Shown here: positions 45,071 to 57,264 of the stretch, one piece after another | Layout: every line of letters starts with the position of its first letter | Numbering within the stretch: the first letter of the stretch is position 1 | Source: Anisodus tanguticus | Lineage: Eukaryota > Streptophyta > Magnoliopsida > Solanales > Solanaceae | Assembly: GCA_034509755.1 (NCBI GenBank) | Contig: CM067559.1 | Span: forward strand, 14,738,501-14,802,500 | Length of the DNA stretch: 64,000 nt | Direction: 5' to 3' | Made by a program: the position numbers and the translations under genes | Notes under the pieces: generated by a model | What the model was told of the DNA's origin: nothing | What the model saw: only the letters and a program-made list of their open reading frames with translations | Database searches by the model: none

Positions 45071-46400
45071 AGATTAACACATAAAATTAGATAATTAATT
45101 AGAACATTAATAATTAAAATGAATTAAACAATTTTATAAATAAATAAATTAACAAATAAAACTATTATTAAGACATTAGTATATTATGTCTGATCAAATA
45201 ATTAAGAAATAATTAACAACTAATTAACAATTAGGAGATTATTGACTAATTAACAATTAAGAAACAATAAACAAATTTAAAAAGACTGCGAAACCATGAT
45301 CACGGCAGCCCCTATTACGCAAAAACGTTTTGCGCAAAACGATAATTTTTCGAAAATCGAGACTATTAAATATTAATTATGCTTAGGATAATAATATATT
45401 TAACAATATAATTCGAAAGTTTATAGTAAAATACCAAGATTGAAAGTTGTTTTATGAGTTTTGATATCGACTTTTACGTTGCTTTATTCCGAAATTCAAG
45501 CTTCGAATCTTGTTTCTTGACTTGAATATATCGAGAATCTTAACTTTTGGGTTGAAATAAAAATAAAAAACGAGCTTTTGGAAATGTGGGACCTCGGGTT
45601 TGACCTTTAATGGCTGTTTTTGAATTAAAAATGGGGGAGTGGGGGACCGTGGGGAAGAAAATGATTGGCTTTTCATATACCCCTTATGTGCATAAAATTC
45701 CTGCGCAAAAGGATTTAACACCGTTATTACAGTTAAGTCCTTTACACAATAATTTTCTGCGCAAAAGATATTTATATCACTTTTTTGGAAGGTTATTTTG
45801 GTTGAAGTCTCCACTTTGTAGGTTATTTAAGTTCAGCACTCCACTTTTAATAGATGAAACATAGAAAATTAACCACTATTTTATAAAGCATAATTATGTT
45901 GGTCTTGCTTATTACCTAATTTCTCTATTACTAACTGCCGACCAAGATTAGCCATCTATTTTGTCTCAATTGTTAACCATGATGAGGTCGTTGCTTTTTG
46001 CACGAAACATACATTTTGATAAAATTCTTTTTGTTTGTTTTGCTTTCTGCTAAGCTCTTCTACATGAATTGTGGGATGAAATTGGCCGGCAAAAAATAAT
46101 TAACTGTCTTTTTCCCCTTTTTTTTCATTTTTTAAAATTTCTCAGCGGGCTTGGCATTACCTCATACAACACAAGGATTTCGCAAAAGGAGGGTTAGGAG
46201 ATACTATTTATAAAAAAGTTTTCCTCTAATGGATGGCATTCATTTTCAATGACGACTTTTGCAAATGGAAAAGCAGCAGGAATGTGGCATGTGAGGTTTT
46301 AAGACTTGCATCAAATGGTTTCTAAATTCCAAAAGGATGGAAGGTATTAATGACCAGATTCTTTTGCAATTTCTTAATTTCACGTATCATTGCTCAATTT
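45071..46400. other. Sequence without a firm gene
   Basis: Apart from the palindrome and the TGCGCAAAAG repeats I see nothing definite. A 120-codon minus frame at 45814-45452 has no recognised motif and overlaps those repeats. It could be an exon or leader upstream of the PMD remnant, but I cannot support that. Confidence 0.35.
45326..45341. repeat. Perfect 16-bp palindrome
   Basis: CGTTTTGCGCAAAACG reads the same on both strands. Related words TGCGCAAAAGGA and TGCGCAAAAGAT occur at about 45702 and 45758. Confidence 0.9.
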
Positions 46401-46403
46401 TAT

Positions 46404-47285
46404 ATAATATTTTCCCTCCGTTCATTTTTACTTGTCTTTTTCTTTTTAAATATAAAAAAATCCTCAATAGGCATATCAATCCTAACGAGCTAATAACATC
46501 TACTAATTAACAAACATGAAGAAAATAAGAGCTCGAAAGAACTAGATATTCTATGATTATCACAGAATTTATAATATGATCTATGAGGATACTTCGATAA
46601 TGTAAAAATATAAAAGCAAAGAAGAAACTTGACTTATCAACCTCAAACTTTCTTTTACAAGTGTACGAATTTAAAAAGATAAATTGTCCGTCTAATGTAA
46701 CTTGGAGTATTTTTCGTTTGTCTTCTTCTTCAAATCTGTACAACGACACTTGATAATTCATCATCTCTTCTTGCATTTATTGGATGTTGTTGAAGCTATT
46801 GACATTGTCATATAATTTTGCTTTGTCAGGCGCATCGATAGGTGCCTTGGAGCAAGCTCTCCGGTCACTTTACCATCCCAACTATGTTGCGTTTCATGTG
46901 TCTTCTTTTTTGCTTTTGTTGCTTCCACTTCTTTGATGCCTAGGTGAGATACCCCAAGAAGACACATGAAAGGCAGCATAGTTAAGATGGTAAAGTGACT
47001 GAGGAGTTTGCTTTCACTTCTTTTTACTTGTCAAATTTTGACTTGACACGCTTATTAACGAGTCAAAAATAGAATGATAATTTTACTATATCAGCTCTAA
47101 TTATTGCTAAGTAATCTAATGATTGAAGTAAATAAAACATACTTTAAAAATTGTGCAACCACTAAAATTTTCTTGAATTTATTAACCCAATAATAAATGA
47201 TAAGGGTAAAATAGGTATGAAGTGATAATTATCTCTTGATTTTCTAAAATGAACAAGTAAAACCGAACGAAGAGAATATATACTA
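46404..47285. mobile_element. Stowaway-like MITE ends with an internal insert
   Basis: The left end reads TTTTCCCTCCGTTCATTTTT and ACTTGTC. The right end reads AATGAACAAGTAAAACCGAA and CGAAGAGAATATA, its imperfect inverse. 47014-47285 alone resembles a whole Solanaceae Stowaway MITE body (TTTTTACTTGTCAAATTTTG, CTCTTGATTTTCTAAAATG) with a poor left end. The interval 46460-47010 is extra and carries the hairpin at 46857-47006. Confidence 0.5.
46857..47006. repeat. Long inverted repeat, 51-bp arms and 48-nt loop
   Basis: Arm 1 (46857-46907) and the reverse complement of arm 2 (46956-47006) agree at 44 of 51 positions. They share GTCACTTTACCATC, AACTATG and TTTCATGTGTCTTCTT. In a plus-strand RNA three of the seven differences would be G-U pairs. 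Weak pairing continues about seven bases outward. The shape resembles a plant miRNA precursor or a small fold-back element; I do not recognise a known miRNA in it. Confidence 0.85.
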
Positions 47286-47314
47286 GTAAAGTACGAAACT
47301 ATATTTACCACATT

Positions 47315-47690
47315 AAAGAAGCTGAAGTTTACACACTATAAATCAATAACAGTAAAATCACTAAATTGTACATACTAATTACTACAACAGTATATTCACA
47401 AATTTGTTTTTCTTTCTCCAATTAAAATAACTGAATGTTATCCGACATAACGGTAACATCACTAAATTAAATTATCCACTATATACAACAAAACCACCCA
47501 TTAAATTGTCTTTACTAGTACAGTTGAGTAAAGTAATGTGTCTTTAATGTCATAGTGGATAAAATTCAGTTATTTTAATACAAATTAAATCGATAACTTT
47601 GTAATTTTCTGTTATAGCGGGTAACATTCATGTGACAAAAATAGTTTAGTGATTTTATTGCTTTAGTGTGTAAATTAAATTTCAGTGACT
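47315..47690. mobile_element. Fold-back MITE with long terminal inverted repeats
   Basis: The left arm includes GTTTACACACTATAAATCAA, then GTAAAATCACTAAATT. The right arm, inverted, includes ATTTACACACTAAAGCAATA, then AAATCACTAAA. A second inner pair is GAATGTTATCCGACATAACG against its inverse near 47610-47635. No coding sequence. Superfamily not assigned; exact ends uncertain by some bases. Confidence 0.6.
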
Positions 47691-47717
47691 ATACATGAAA
47701 TTAGTCCGGCCAATTCT

Positions 47718-47984
47718 TATTCCTACCGTCCCATTTTAATTGTCGTTTTAGTTTTTTCTATTCATTAAGAAAAATAATAATTAAAGGTACAATTTACTAA
47801 GTTGCCTCTATTTATTAGATTTTTTTTGTAAATTAAGCAATATTTAAAAATGATTACCTTTTTAATGTTAAGGGTACAATTGAAAATAATTGCCACTTTT
47901 AATCTTGAATTTCTAAAGTAACCCTTATTTTAGGATTATTGTTTAAACTAAAGCGACAATTAAAATTGGACGAATAGAATAATA
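47718..47984. mobile_element. Stowaway-like MITE
   Basis: The left end TTATTCCTACCGTCCCATTT and TAATTGTCGTTTTAG is the inverse of the right end CTAAAGCGACAATTAAAATT and GGACGAATAGAATAA, with few mismatches over about 35 bp. The 267-bp length and CCGTCC-type terminus fit the Stowaway (Tc1/mariner) group. Confidence 0.75.
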
Positions 47985-48050
47985 CATATTTCGTACCAAA
48001 AAAAAAGTACAGAACATCTGTAGAAATTATTTAATGCTCTACAATTTACA

Positions 48051-48278
48051 ATGCAGCTATATTGGAACTCCAACACAACTCACAGAACCTCTAAAATTTG
48101 ATCCATCAAGATTCAAAGGATCAGGACAAGCTCCTTACACATTTGTGCCATTTGGAGGATGTGTCCTGGAAAAGAGTTTGCAAGATTAAAAATACTTGTA
48201 TTCATGCACCATCTTGTGAAAAGGTTGCCTGTTCCTGCCAAGGGTCTTCCAGTTAAACTCTACCCCCACCAACTTTAA
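48051..48278 (+). pseudogene. Cytochrome P450 C-terminal fragment (CYP716-like)
   Basis: Three frames in order give MQLYWNSNTTHR (48051-48086), EPLKFDPSRFKGSGQAPYTF with VPFGG (48085-48159), and CPGKEFARLKILVFMHHLV to VKLYPHQL and stop (48162-48278). Together these are the end of a plant P450, closest by memory to CYP716 triterpenoid oxidases. Part of the segment before EPLKF is missing. In the heme-binding loop FxxGxRxCxG the GPRM part between FGG and CPG is deleted with a frame change. The protein could not bind heme normally. Upstream exons are not seen; a MITE lies where an intron or exon would be. Confidence 0.85.
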
Positions 48279-48740
48279 AGAATTCTTTGGACATGTTGGC
48301 TTAGGATCTGTATAACATATAGAATAAGCAATGTTTCAATTTTATGATTTTGTTGTTTGTGTATATCGTGTTTTTACCCTGGCTCATGGTCTAGTAGTAA
48401 TGGTGAGAGTTTTTAATACTATGCACTAGATTTTATCGTATTATGTCATTATCCCCTTTTCTTTTTCCCATCGTACTAGAAAAAAGAAATTTAAGTACTC
48501 ATTTGGTTACCCATAAAAAGGTACAATTGAATTTGTATACCTGATCAAAGACACGTGGATTTTAAGTGACTAACCTAATATTGAGAGACCGACATCGACA
48601 TTGACCCACCGACCTCGAACCCATTATTTCCTAGTCTAACTCTAATAGTTTTATGGTAGAATCCTCGTCTAAGTATATTTGGTAAATTGTATTATGATAG
48701 TAACAAAGTTTCCTTGTTAAATTAGGGAAATGAGAATTTT
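48279..48740. other. Sequence between P450 fragment and copia leader
   Basis: No gene seen. Its right part probably belongs to the copia LTR that ends at 48838, but I could not place the LTR start. Confidence 0.4.
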
Positions 48741-48973
48741 TACTTCTATATAAATAGGTCATTATAATAAATGAAAGCAAGAAATAATTCTCCCATTATT
48801 TTTATTCACTACAATTCTGTCCCCTCTTGATTTTAACATGGTATCAGAGCCACGTTAAAAGAACACAAAAACCCTAAATAATGGCGGGTGACGAAGAAAA
48901 ATCGGCGATAAAAATAAAGGAATTGCCAGCAAAGAACAAAAAATTCAAAGAAAAAAAAAACGATCTCTTCGTA
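48741..48973 (+). mobile_element. copia 5' end: LTR tail, PBS and Gag start, cut by the TAT LTR
   Basis: An LTR ends TTTTAACA at 48838, with a TATA box CTATATAAATAG at 48746-48757. The PBS TGGTATCAGAGCC follows at 48839-48851. The Gag start is ATG at 48882 (MAGDEEKSAIKIKELPAKNK). The copia text stops at about 48973, where the gypsy LTR begins. The other half should lie to the right of the window if the gypsy element is a simple insertion. Confidence 0.78.
48839..48851 (+). other. Primer binding site of the plus-strand copia
   Basis: TGGTATCAGAGCC directly follows the LTR end AACA, complementary to initiator tRNA-Met. Confidence 0.9.
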
Positions 48974-51900
48974 TGACTGTTACAGTTCACTTTTACGTAG
49001 AGGCATAAAAGCTACTGGATAACTTGTGGACTCTTGAAATTTATTTTATTTAAAGTCACCACCTAATTTATATAGAAATAAGGAAAACCATATTTAAAAG
49101 GGTTTTTCAAAAATCAAAGAAAACCCCTAAACTATAAATAGAGTTCGAGTAAGGGTTCAAATGATCCCTCGAGAAAGGTGTTAGGCACCCCCATATTAAG
49201 AATTCGTAAGATACAGTTGACCTCGAATCTTATATAATAAAAATTTGCTTTAAATTAGAGTTTAAAACATTGCAAATAATGTCATTCAAATAATTTTCCA
49301 CCAAAAATATAGCTTTTTCACACGCACTTTGAAATGGGTACAAAGGTCCCCCCCCTTTATAAAATACTTTATTTTGGAAAGCAATTTCCTTTGTTCTTAA
49401 TCAAAAGATAGTAAAATATTTCATTCTTTTAAAAAAGTTCCTCTTTTTATGAAATAGAGAATTAAAGTATAATTTTATCAAAACAAACCTTTATTGATAA
49501 AAAGGGCAACCGCTAATTGTTTGTTCCCTTGACTCATACTATAGTTATAAAGGATTTTCCGACTTTATTGAAAATAACTACAAACTTGTTTTGAAAGAGT
49601 TAATCAGTTCAAGAAGTGTCTTAAGAACATATGCTAAATTAAGGGAAAGTTACACATTTTGTTTTCCTTAGAATAAAGTAGCAAAATTAAACCAGGTCAT
49701 ATTTTCCATCATTTGGAAAGCATTAATTTTAGGAGTAAAATAACCGGAATATCGATTCTTATTACTTATCCAAAAAAAAATGAACAAAATATTTACTTAC
49801 AATAGCGATAGCGACTCCGTATAATTACATCCTACCCTACGGGTTTCAATAATATTTAATATTTTACAACTAGCAAATACAAAAATAAATAAAATAAAGC
49901 AAATTGGATGGTGGGTATACTGGCCCACCAATCACCGTATATAAAAGAAATTCTATTTCTAGGCCATTTTCATCCATGACTGGGCCTTTGGGCAGTCGAA
50001 CACGATTGGAGAATGTTATTTATTGGGCCCTCAGGCCCAACAGCTCAAGTACTGCACGGGCAGAAGGATGTGGGGCCCATGGCCATGCAAAGGGAGGGGG
50101 GAAAACGAGTATTAGAGTTAGAAAATACCCGAGAATCAACAATAAGAAAACATTTGATTACGGGAAATACATACAAACATAAGCAATTCGTTATTACAGC
50201 AAACTAGAAAATTAATAGAAATGGCAAGCCCATAGATGATGCAGTACAAGCAATATTAATTCAAGTAATGAGCTTTTGACAAAACAGACAATGCAGAAAT
50301 AAAAGAGGGCAGGCCCAATAACTCGTACACCCCTCTCAGATTTTAAAGAAAAGAGAGAAAGATAAACCCAAAGCAAACTCCAGCTCAATCTTTGTTATCT
50401 AACAGACATACATGCCTATATTCACATACGGGATTGATATACATAAAGTATACTAATTATACGTGATATATCTGATGATATGTGAAGTATATACCCTGAA
50501 TGTGCACTGATATATGCTAAGGACTATATACCTTGTATACCTTTGAGGTATACCATTTTAAGATTTAACAAGTTGGAAAGAAAAAATATACCATCCTATG
50601 TGGATTCATATATCAAATAAGGACAAACGAAGCATGAAAAGCATTCTATATGACCAAAACAGGCTACAACAAACCAAAATACACACAAGGCATCATGCTT
50701 GGATCCAACAGGGGAGGCATGAATGCAGACACCTCAGTATCAATCACACAAATGGCAATGGACCAAGAACATCTATCAAACATTTAATCTTGGGCTAGAA
50801 TAGAAACAACAAACTGGATGGACTGACATATGAAAGAGCCAAGACATATACCATGATTAGCCAGCATGATTTGAAGGGTCATTATTCAGAGAAACAACCA
50901 AGCAAACAATCATTTTAAAGGCAGATTTAGGAGAGCATGAATGTTCAATCTTAACATCTTGGCTTGCACAGAATTACTCAGGCCAAACTTAACTATGCAA
51001 AAATCCTAATCATATTTCATCTACTAAATATGGAGATAGTACTTAGACCAAATAGAACCAACACATGGACACATAAGCAGCAAGCAAAGGGTACTTAGAC
51101 CAAATAGAACCAACACATGGACACATAAGCAGCAAGCAAAGGCTAGACTAGATCAGAGATGACATGTTGGTGGGACAGGAGGTTACCTAAACTAAACCAA
51201 ACAAATTGGGTATATGAAATATGCACAAGAAAAACTCAGCAAGATTGTCAGGACAACATGGGAACTTTTGGATGTGCCAGTAGACAGGGTACAGAAATAA
51301 CAACATTAGTAGAACATAGGGACATATCTTCATGGATAGGCAGATCAAACAGAGGATACATCTCATGCATACAAGGATTGTTCATGCTATGCTAAGTTTA
51401 AGGGCATGATATGGTAGACATTCTGGTCATAGAGATAGGCAAACCCTCAAACAAGACAAGTAACCTCTTAAGCATGAAAACTATTCAGTCTAAGCTAAAC
51501 ATATAGCCAAATTGGACTGCCTATGGAACTCGGGGACAAACAGATAATCAATCAAGGATAATATCTCAGAGATGCAGGATCACCTAAGCCAAAGTAAGCA
51601 TACACAATCATATATATACCATGTGTTAAGCACACTGACCCTTAGACATGTAAAGTAAGTATATCGTTAGTCTAGTTGGCTGGAAAAGATGGTCCGGAAG
51701 CTTCCTCTCTCCCAGCAAGCAAGACGAGATCACCACTTCTCTCAGTAATGGACTTCCTTTACTTCGTAACATATGAGACAAACAGGGATGTCTAAATGAC
51801 CAGAACAAGATGGCCTTTCAGGCATGTGGGACCATTTAGGCCAAGACAAACTCACAGACTCTTAAACATGCTACTACTGAGCTAACAACACTCAAACAAG

Positions 51901-53982
51901 CAACTCAAAGTTAAACTCATGAGGTAAGGCTAAAGAACACACAAAGGTCAGACCAATACCAAGTCAAAGAAATGTAGATGCTTATGCAGATGAGGGAAAG
52001 GCATAAGTACATCAAGAGTAGCAATCTGGAAGTGCCATTCTAGGTATTCTAGGCTAAGAATATCAAGAAAAATATGCATACACATGGTTCAAGCCTACTG
52101 GATGTATTAATCTCTTGAAATAGCTATGGGACGACTGACATGAGGTTTGAATAGGCTGGAATTTGATCACCTCATACAAACAGACCCAACACAAAATAAA
52201 CCAAACATAAGACAAACACATTTCAGAATTTTGCTAAAGGGGACATGTATTATAACCCAACAGGCAGTTCTTAGAGCGAAAGGATCAACATTTAGCATAT
52301 AATATAGCATGGTAAGGCTTATGAAAGAATAGAACATTCATGAAATCAATTTTGCAACAACATATGAAAATAAGAGTAGCTAAGGAAGGACTCAAAGATG
52401 ACATGTTTAGATATGTTGGACTGTTCTAGATCAGGCATACATATCATGTTGGAGTTACACATTTAGGCAAGATAATAACAAGAAAAATATATTGGATCCT
52501 TTTATCCAAATCAAACCCATATATACAAGCTTATAATCACACTAATAACATTCAAAATCTACTTCCCTATTACCATTCTTCAACTTACATAAAAACACAC
52601 ATGATCCCTCAAATATACATGCCTGTAGAAAACTTAGACCTAATCTCTAATGGATAGAAGGTGCAAAACATGCTGGGAATCAACTATATCATAGATTCTG
52701 TGCTATATGACTCCAGAATAGGACCTCAGGGATAAAGCAAACAATAGCAAAGTTACATCAAACTTGAACAACTAAACTGATTTTTAAACATCATGTAAGA
52801 CTAGATGGGACCTCAATACACCATACTTAGGCATAACAGTCAATTTAAACAAGTAAAAATCACACAATACTAAACTAATCGACCTCATAATCCCTTTTTA
52901 ATAGGCCGAGAATTAACCCACACACTTCAGTCCATCACATAACTAAACTAAATGACCCTAACCAAATTTAAACATGCTAAGATAATCAACGACAACTAAA
53001 ATCAGCAGTAAACACACCTAGCACATAAATAAAGAGGAATTTGAGTTTACCTTCTTCAAGTGCAGCCTTGGTCGAAAATTTGAAGCTCCAATCACACAAA
53101 GCTCAGAGCACACGAAAAGAAAAAATATTTAAACTAGGAAAAACCTTGGAAATATTGTAGGGTTTTAAAATTCGCTCAAAATATGAGACGTTTGCTCAAC
53201 TTTCTCAAAATTTGGATATCAAGACTTGTCCCAAACCTTAAGAGTGGGGCTCTTTATCTAGGAACCCATTTTTTTTATCCACACAGCTCAAAGAAAGCAA
53301 AAAGGGGTTTGCTCCATTGCTATTCTTGGTAAGGATGACAGTTTTAAACTTGATGGGAGAGAGAAGGGGTTAGGGGCGGCTAGAGGCCCCAACTGCACGA
53401 AATGAGGGCTTTTTGCTCTTTCTTTGTTGATTAAAGACACTATTGGGCCGGGGGACAGGTCCAAATCGAACGAGACTCGGCCGAAATTAAAAGGAAGTGG
53501 CCCAAATTCGATTAAATGAAAGGAGTTGGGGTGATTGGGATAGAGTTGCAAATTACGACACCGAGTAATTTTTAAAAAAGCCATTTTAATTTCAATCATG
53601 GTTGAAATAAAAGCCAAATAAACATAAGATCTATCATAATTAAAAATTCAAAAAATATGTTATTTGACACCTTATTTAATTAATCAAATTTTCTTAATTT
53701 CACGGAGTAAAATATTTATCAATTTAGTTAGCTAATTTAGATAATTGTCTTCTATAATTTATAGAAATTAATAGATATTTCTTAAAAATATGTAGAAATA
53801 GGCAAATGATATACAATAATATGTTAGATAATATTTTTCCAAATAACATGATAAAATGTCACCAAAATAATTTCATAAAACTATTTTCGCTTTGTAAAAA
53901 TGCATATTTTACTCTATTTATGACTCAGGATCTTTGAATACTCAAAATAAAAGTATTTGAGAGTAAAAATTAGGTGTCAACA
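48974..53982 (-). repeat. LTR of a TAT/Ogre-type gypsy element, about 5.0 kb
   Basis: The minus strand starts TGTTGACACCTAATTTTTAC at 53982, a terminus known from large Solanaceae TAT elements. It ends near 48974 at GTAACAGTCA, by TG/CA rule and by loss of the copia text; that end is tentative. About 52525-53982 matches 62555-64000. It lacks about 240 bp present in the right-hand copy (near 53270). Plus and minus frames inside it (for example 49904-50182) have no motif. Confidence 0.78.
51039..51142. repeat. Perfect 52-bp tandem duplication inside the TAT LTR
   Basis: 51039-51090 and 51091-51142 are identical, each starting GTACTTAGACC and ending GCAAGCAAAGG. Identity in decayed surroundings points to a recent event. 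Confidence 0.95.
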
Positions 53983-54685
53983 ATTGCCTCTTCATTGTTC
54001 GGAGATGGAGGGACCATCCATAAGCAACGAAATTTGACAAATCTGATTTTTACTGACCAAGTCAAAATGTTTCTCGGTTTTTGCTCAATTTTCTGGAATT
54101 ATGGTCGGACCCTGGTTTCTGGGTTACCTACATATCTCATGCTATATGAGAATTCAGGCCACCTGTAGTTCGACTCAACAAGGACTGAATAAAGCAAAAA
54201 TGACTCTTGTTAGAGTGTGATCGGCTCTCTAGTATTGAGTCCGCCTATATATCTCCGGTTTCAAGAATCAGGTCACTTGTAGATCGACTTAATTGGACGA
54301 AGAGGTTATCTCTTATGCGGGAACACCTCTAAAATAAAAGAAAATCAAGTGTGGCTGAGTATGGTATGGAGTGACTTCTAACTCATGTCCAGAGAGCTTG
54401 ACTCACGTGGCACCCTGTCTTGACCGGCTATGCAAGAAAAATTTCCTCGTTGCTCCATATGCATATGGATCTGACTTGACTGGTTGACACTCTAAACAAT
54501 TATGAATCTGTTTCCATTTTTTTGATAACGTCGTGGGATTTTTTTATTTTGATTTTTGGGTTGGTGTCTTCTTGACATTGCTCGACCCTTGTTGTGGATG
54601 GATGACCCTCTCGACATTCTTGTATTGCTCGCTTTGCTAAGTAGATTTCTTGCATGTTGTCTTGATTTTTAGAAACGAATATTGC
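53983..54685 (-). other. TAT 3' UTR next to the LTR
   Basis: Non-coding. The minus strand holds GAACTACAGGTGGCCTGAAT and ATGTAGGTAACCC, a motif block recurring near 57050-57110 and 61790-61840. Confidence 0.6.
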
Positions 54686-54689
54686 AGTC

Positions 54690-55975
54690 TCCTTGATGGA
54701 TTTTACATTGTCTTGAATTTGGAGCGAACATTGTAGCCTCTTGACCGAATTTACGTCGCTTGACTCCGAGAATGAATAATTCGGTCTGCCTGACCGAATT
54801 TACACCATTCTGACTTTGGTGTGAACAATGTGTCACCCTGGTCGAATTTACGTCGCTTGACTCAAATACTGCAACCTCTTGACCAGATTTATATCGCCTT
54901 GATGTTGAGAATGAATATTGCGGCCTCTCTGACTAGATTTACACCGTTCTGACTCTTGAAGACAAACATTGTAGCCTCCTAACTGAATTTATGTTACCTT
55001 GACACTGATAATGAATATTGTGGTCTCTTTGATTGGATTTACCCTATTCTGGACTCTTTGAGCGAACACTGCAGCCTCTTGATCGAATTTATGTCGCCTT
55101 GGCTTTGAGAACAAATATTGTAGTCTCCTTGATGGATTTACACAGTTCTGACTTTAGAGCGAACATTGCGGCCTCCTAACTGGATTTATGTCGCTTGACT
55201 CTTGCAGAGAATACTGCAGCCTATTGACCGAATTTACATCACTTGGACGTTGAGAACGAATACAAGGGCCTCTCTGATTGGATTTACACTGTTCTAACTC
55301 TTGAAGATGAACACCGTGGCCTCTTGATCGGATTTATGTTGCCTTGACATTGAGAATGAATACTACGGTCTCTCTAACCAAATTTACCCCATTTTGTACT
55401 CTTTGAGCGAACATTGTAGCTTCTTGACCAGATTTATGTTGCTACATTGAGAATGAATACCGAAGTCTCCCTAACCGGATTTACACCATTTTGACTTTGG
55501 AGCGAACATTGCGGTATCCTGATTGAATTTATATCACCTGACTCTGAGAATGAATATTGCGGTCCCCCTGATCGGATTTACATCATTCTGACTTTAGAGC
55601 GAACAATGCAGCCTCTTGATCGAATTTACGTCGCTTGACTCTGAGAATGAATATTGTGGTCTCCTCGATCGAATTTACACCATTTTGATAGGAGCGAAGG
55701 TTGCGGCCTCCTGACTAGATTTACATCACATGACTCTGAGAATGAATATTGCGATCTCCCTGACCGGATTTACATCATTCTAACTTTGGAGCAAACATTG
55801 CGGCCTCCTGACCGGATTTACATTGCCTGACTCTGAGAATGAATATTGATGTCTCCCTGATCGGATTTACACCATTCTAACTTTGGAGTGAATATTGCGG
55901 CCTCCTGATCAGATTTACGTTGATTGACTCTTGAATATGAATATTGCGATCTTCCTGACCGGTTTATATCGTCTT
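54690..55975. repeat. 48-bp tandem repeat in TAT 3' UTR, about 27 units paired into 97-bp dimers
   Basis: Plus-strand units centre on GACCGGATTTACACCATTCT or GACCGAATTTACGTCGCTTG, the two alternating types, with GAATGAATATTGCGGTCTCC and GAGCGAACATTGCGGCCTCC between them. Successive GATTTA/AATTTA cores lie 46-51 bp apart from about 54706 to 55961. Tandem arrays just downstream of integrase are typical of TAT elements and can seed satellites. Confidence 0.92.
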
Positions 55976-56034
55976 GATCTCTATATGGCCCTCATGGTCA
56001 GATGGTTTCTTCTTCTTCCTTCATATAGGTCATG

Positions 56035-56245
56035 GTCTTACTGGCCCAATTACCATTTTGTTCATTCGTTGGTGGTGACCCTCTCGGTCTGATTGCTATT
56101 TGTCATCTGTTGGTTATGACCCTCTCAGTTTAATCGCCATTTTATTCATCTGTTGGATGTGACCCTTTCGGTCTAATTGCCATTTTAGTCATATGTTGGT
56201 TGTGACCCTCTCAGACTGATTTCCTTTTCGTCTGTTCGTATAGTC
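56035..56245. repeat. 43-bp tandem repeat, four to five units
   Basis: TGACCCTCTCGGTCTGATTG-type units start at 56076, 56117, 56160 and 56203. A weaker unit precedes them. Confidence 0.85.
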
Positions 56246-57260
56246 CTTTTGGCTATGTTTATGCTAGTTGTGGCAATTTTTAGCTTTTGTAGCCCTGTTG
56301 GCTAGATTCTGGGGTCCTTTGAAGATTTTTCGGTTGTTGGTCTTACTCAGTTATGAAAACATGAACAAATAGGTTAGTGAAAATATAATGTCGCCTTCTA
56401 GCGACAAACTGAACCCGCATTCACAGAATTTTTTTTAGTTTTGATCAAGGTTAGCTCGTATCTTTGGTTCTTTTCTTCTTCTTCTTCTTCTTCTTCTGTC
56501 GGGTCACCGTATTTTGCCCCATTCCGACTCTGGACTCAGTAACATGAGATATTTCAATTTAGTAAGAAAATTTTTTGAATATTTAAAATGCATTATTTGA
56601 AAAAAAAAAAAATCAAAATTCTTGTTTTAAAATGTCATGACATATGCTTTCGGAGCGAGATTTCCCCGTTGGCTCTGCTTTTGTGGAATTTTTTAGATCT
56701 CCTCAAAAATTTTGTCTCAGTCTGAAGCTTACATCGTCGAACTCTCGCGGTGATCGAATGACAAAAGTATTTTCGAGACCCCTTCAAAAATTCTACCCCA
56801 CTTACGAAACTTCTTGTTGGTTGATTCTTTTCAAGTCTTCCTATAAGGAATTTTTGAGATCCTCTTAAAATTTCTACCCAGTTGAAGTTGTGATGGCGAT
56901 CATCCTTTGCTAGTTCTGCTTAAGGGTTTCTTTGTTTTTTTCTATTGGTGAAATCGAGCTCAAAGAACACATATGTATCATGTCGCAGTATGAATCAGGT
57001 CGAACGGAGTTTGAAATAAACATAATTGGGCTTTTCTAATATTGTGACCGGGTCTGACATGGACTGCCTACATATATCGCCTTGGGGAAGTCAGGTCATT
57101 TCGTAGTTCATAATACATGACAGAAATTATTTGGATTTTAATTCTATTATAAGGAAAATATCGGAACCCTTTATGGGTCCCTCTACGTACCTCTGCTACT
57201 AGAGATAAGTCTTGATGTAGTGATTATAAGTAAAGCAAATGCGATTACATAGAAAAGTGT
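56246..57260 (-). other. TAT 3' UTR between repeats and integrase
   Basis: Non-coding. It contains a TTC microsatellite (about 56471-56496) and the block GAACTACGAAATGACCTGAC on the minus strand near 57105. Frames here have no motif. Confidence 0.55.
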
Positions 57261-57264
57261 GCAT

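Noticed and set aside
45452..45814. 120-codon minus frame as a gene
   Set aside because: No motif, overlaps short direct repeats, composition like surrounding DNA; cannot be supported.
46857..47006. Known conserved miRNA precursor
   Set aside because: I do not find any known Solanaceae miRNA sequence in either arm; kept only as a candidate hairpin.
49904..50182. Open frame of 92 codons
   Set aside because: It lies inside the TAT LTR, overlaps another frame, and has no motif.
54690..55975. Centromeric satellite array
   Set aside because: The array is short and sits between TAT integrase and LTR, so it is the element's 3' UTR; no higher-order satellite block is seen.
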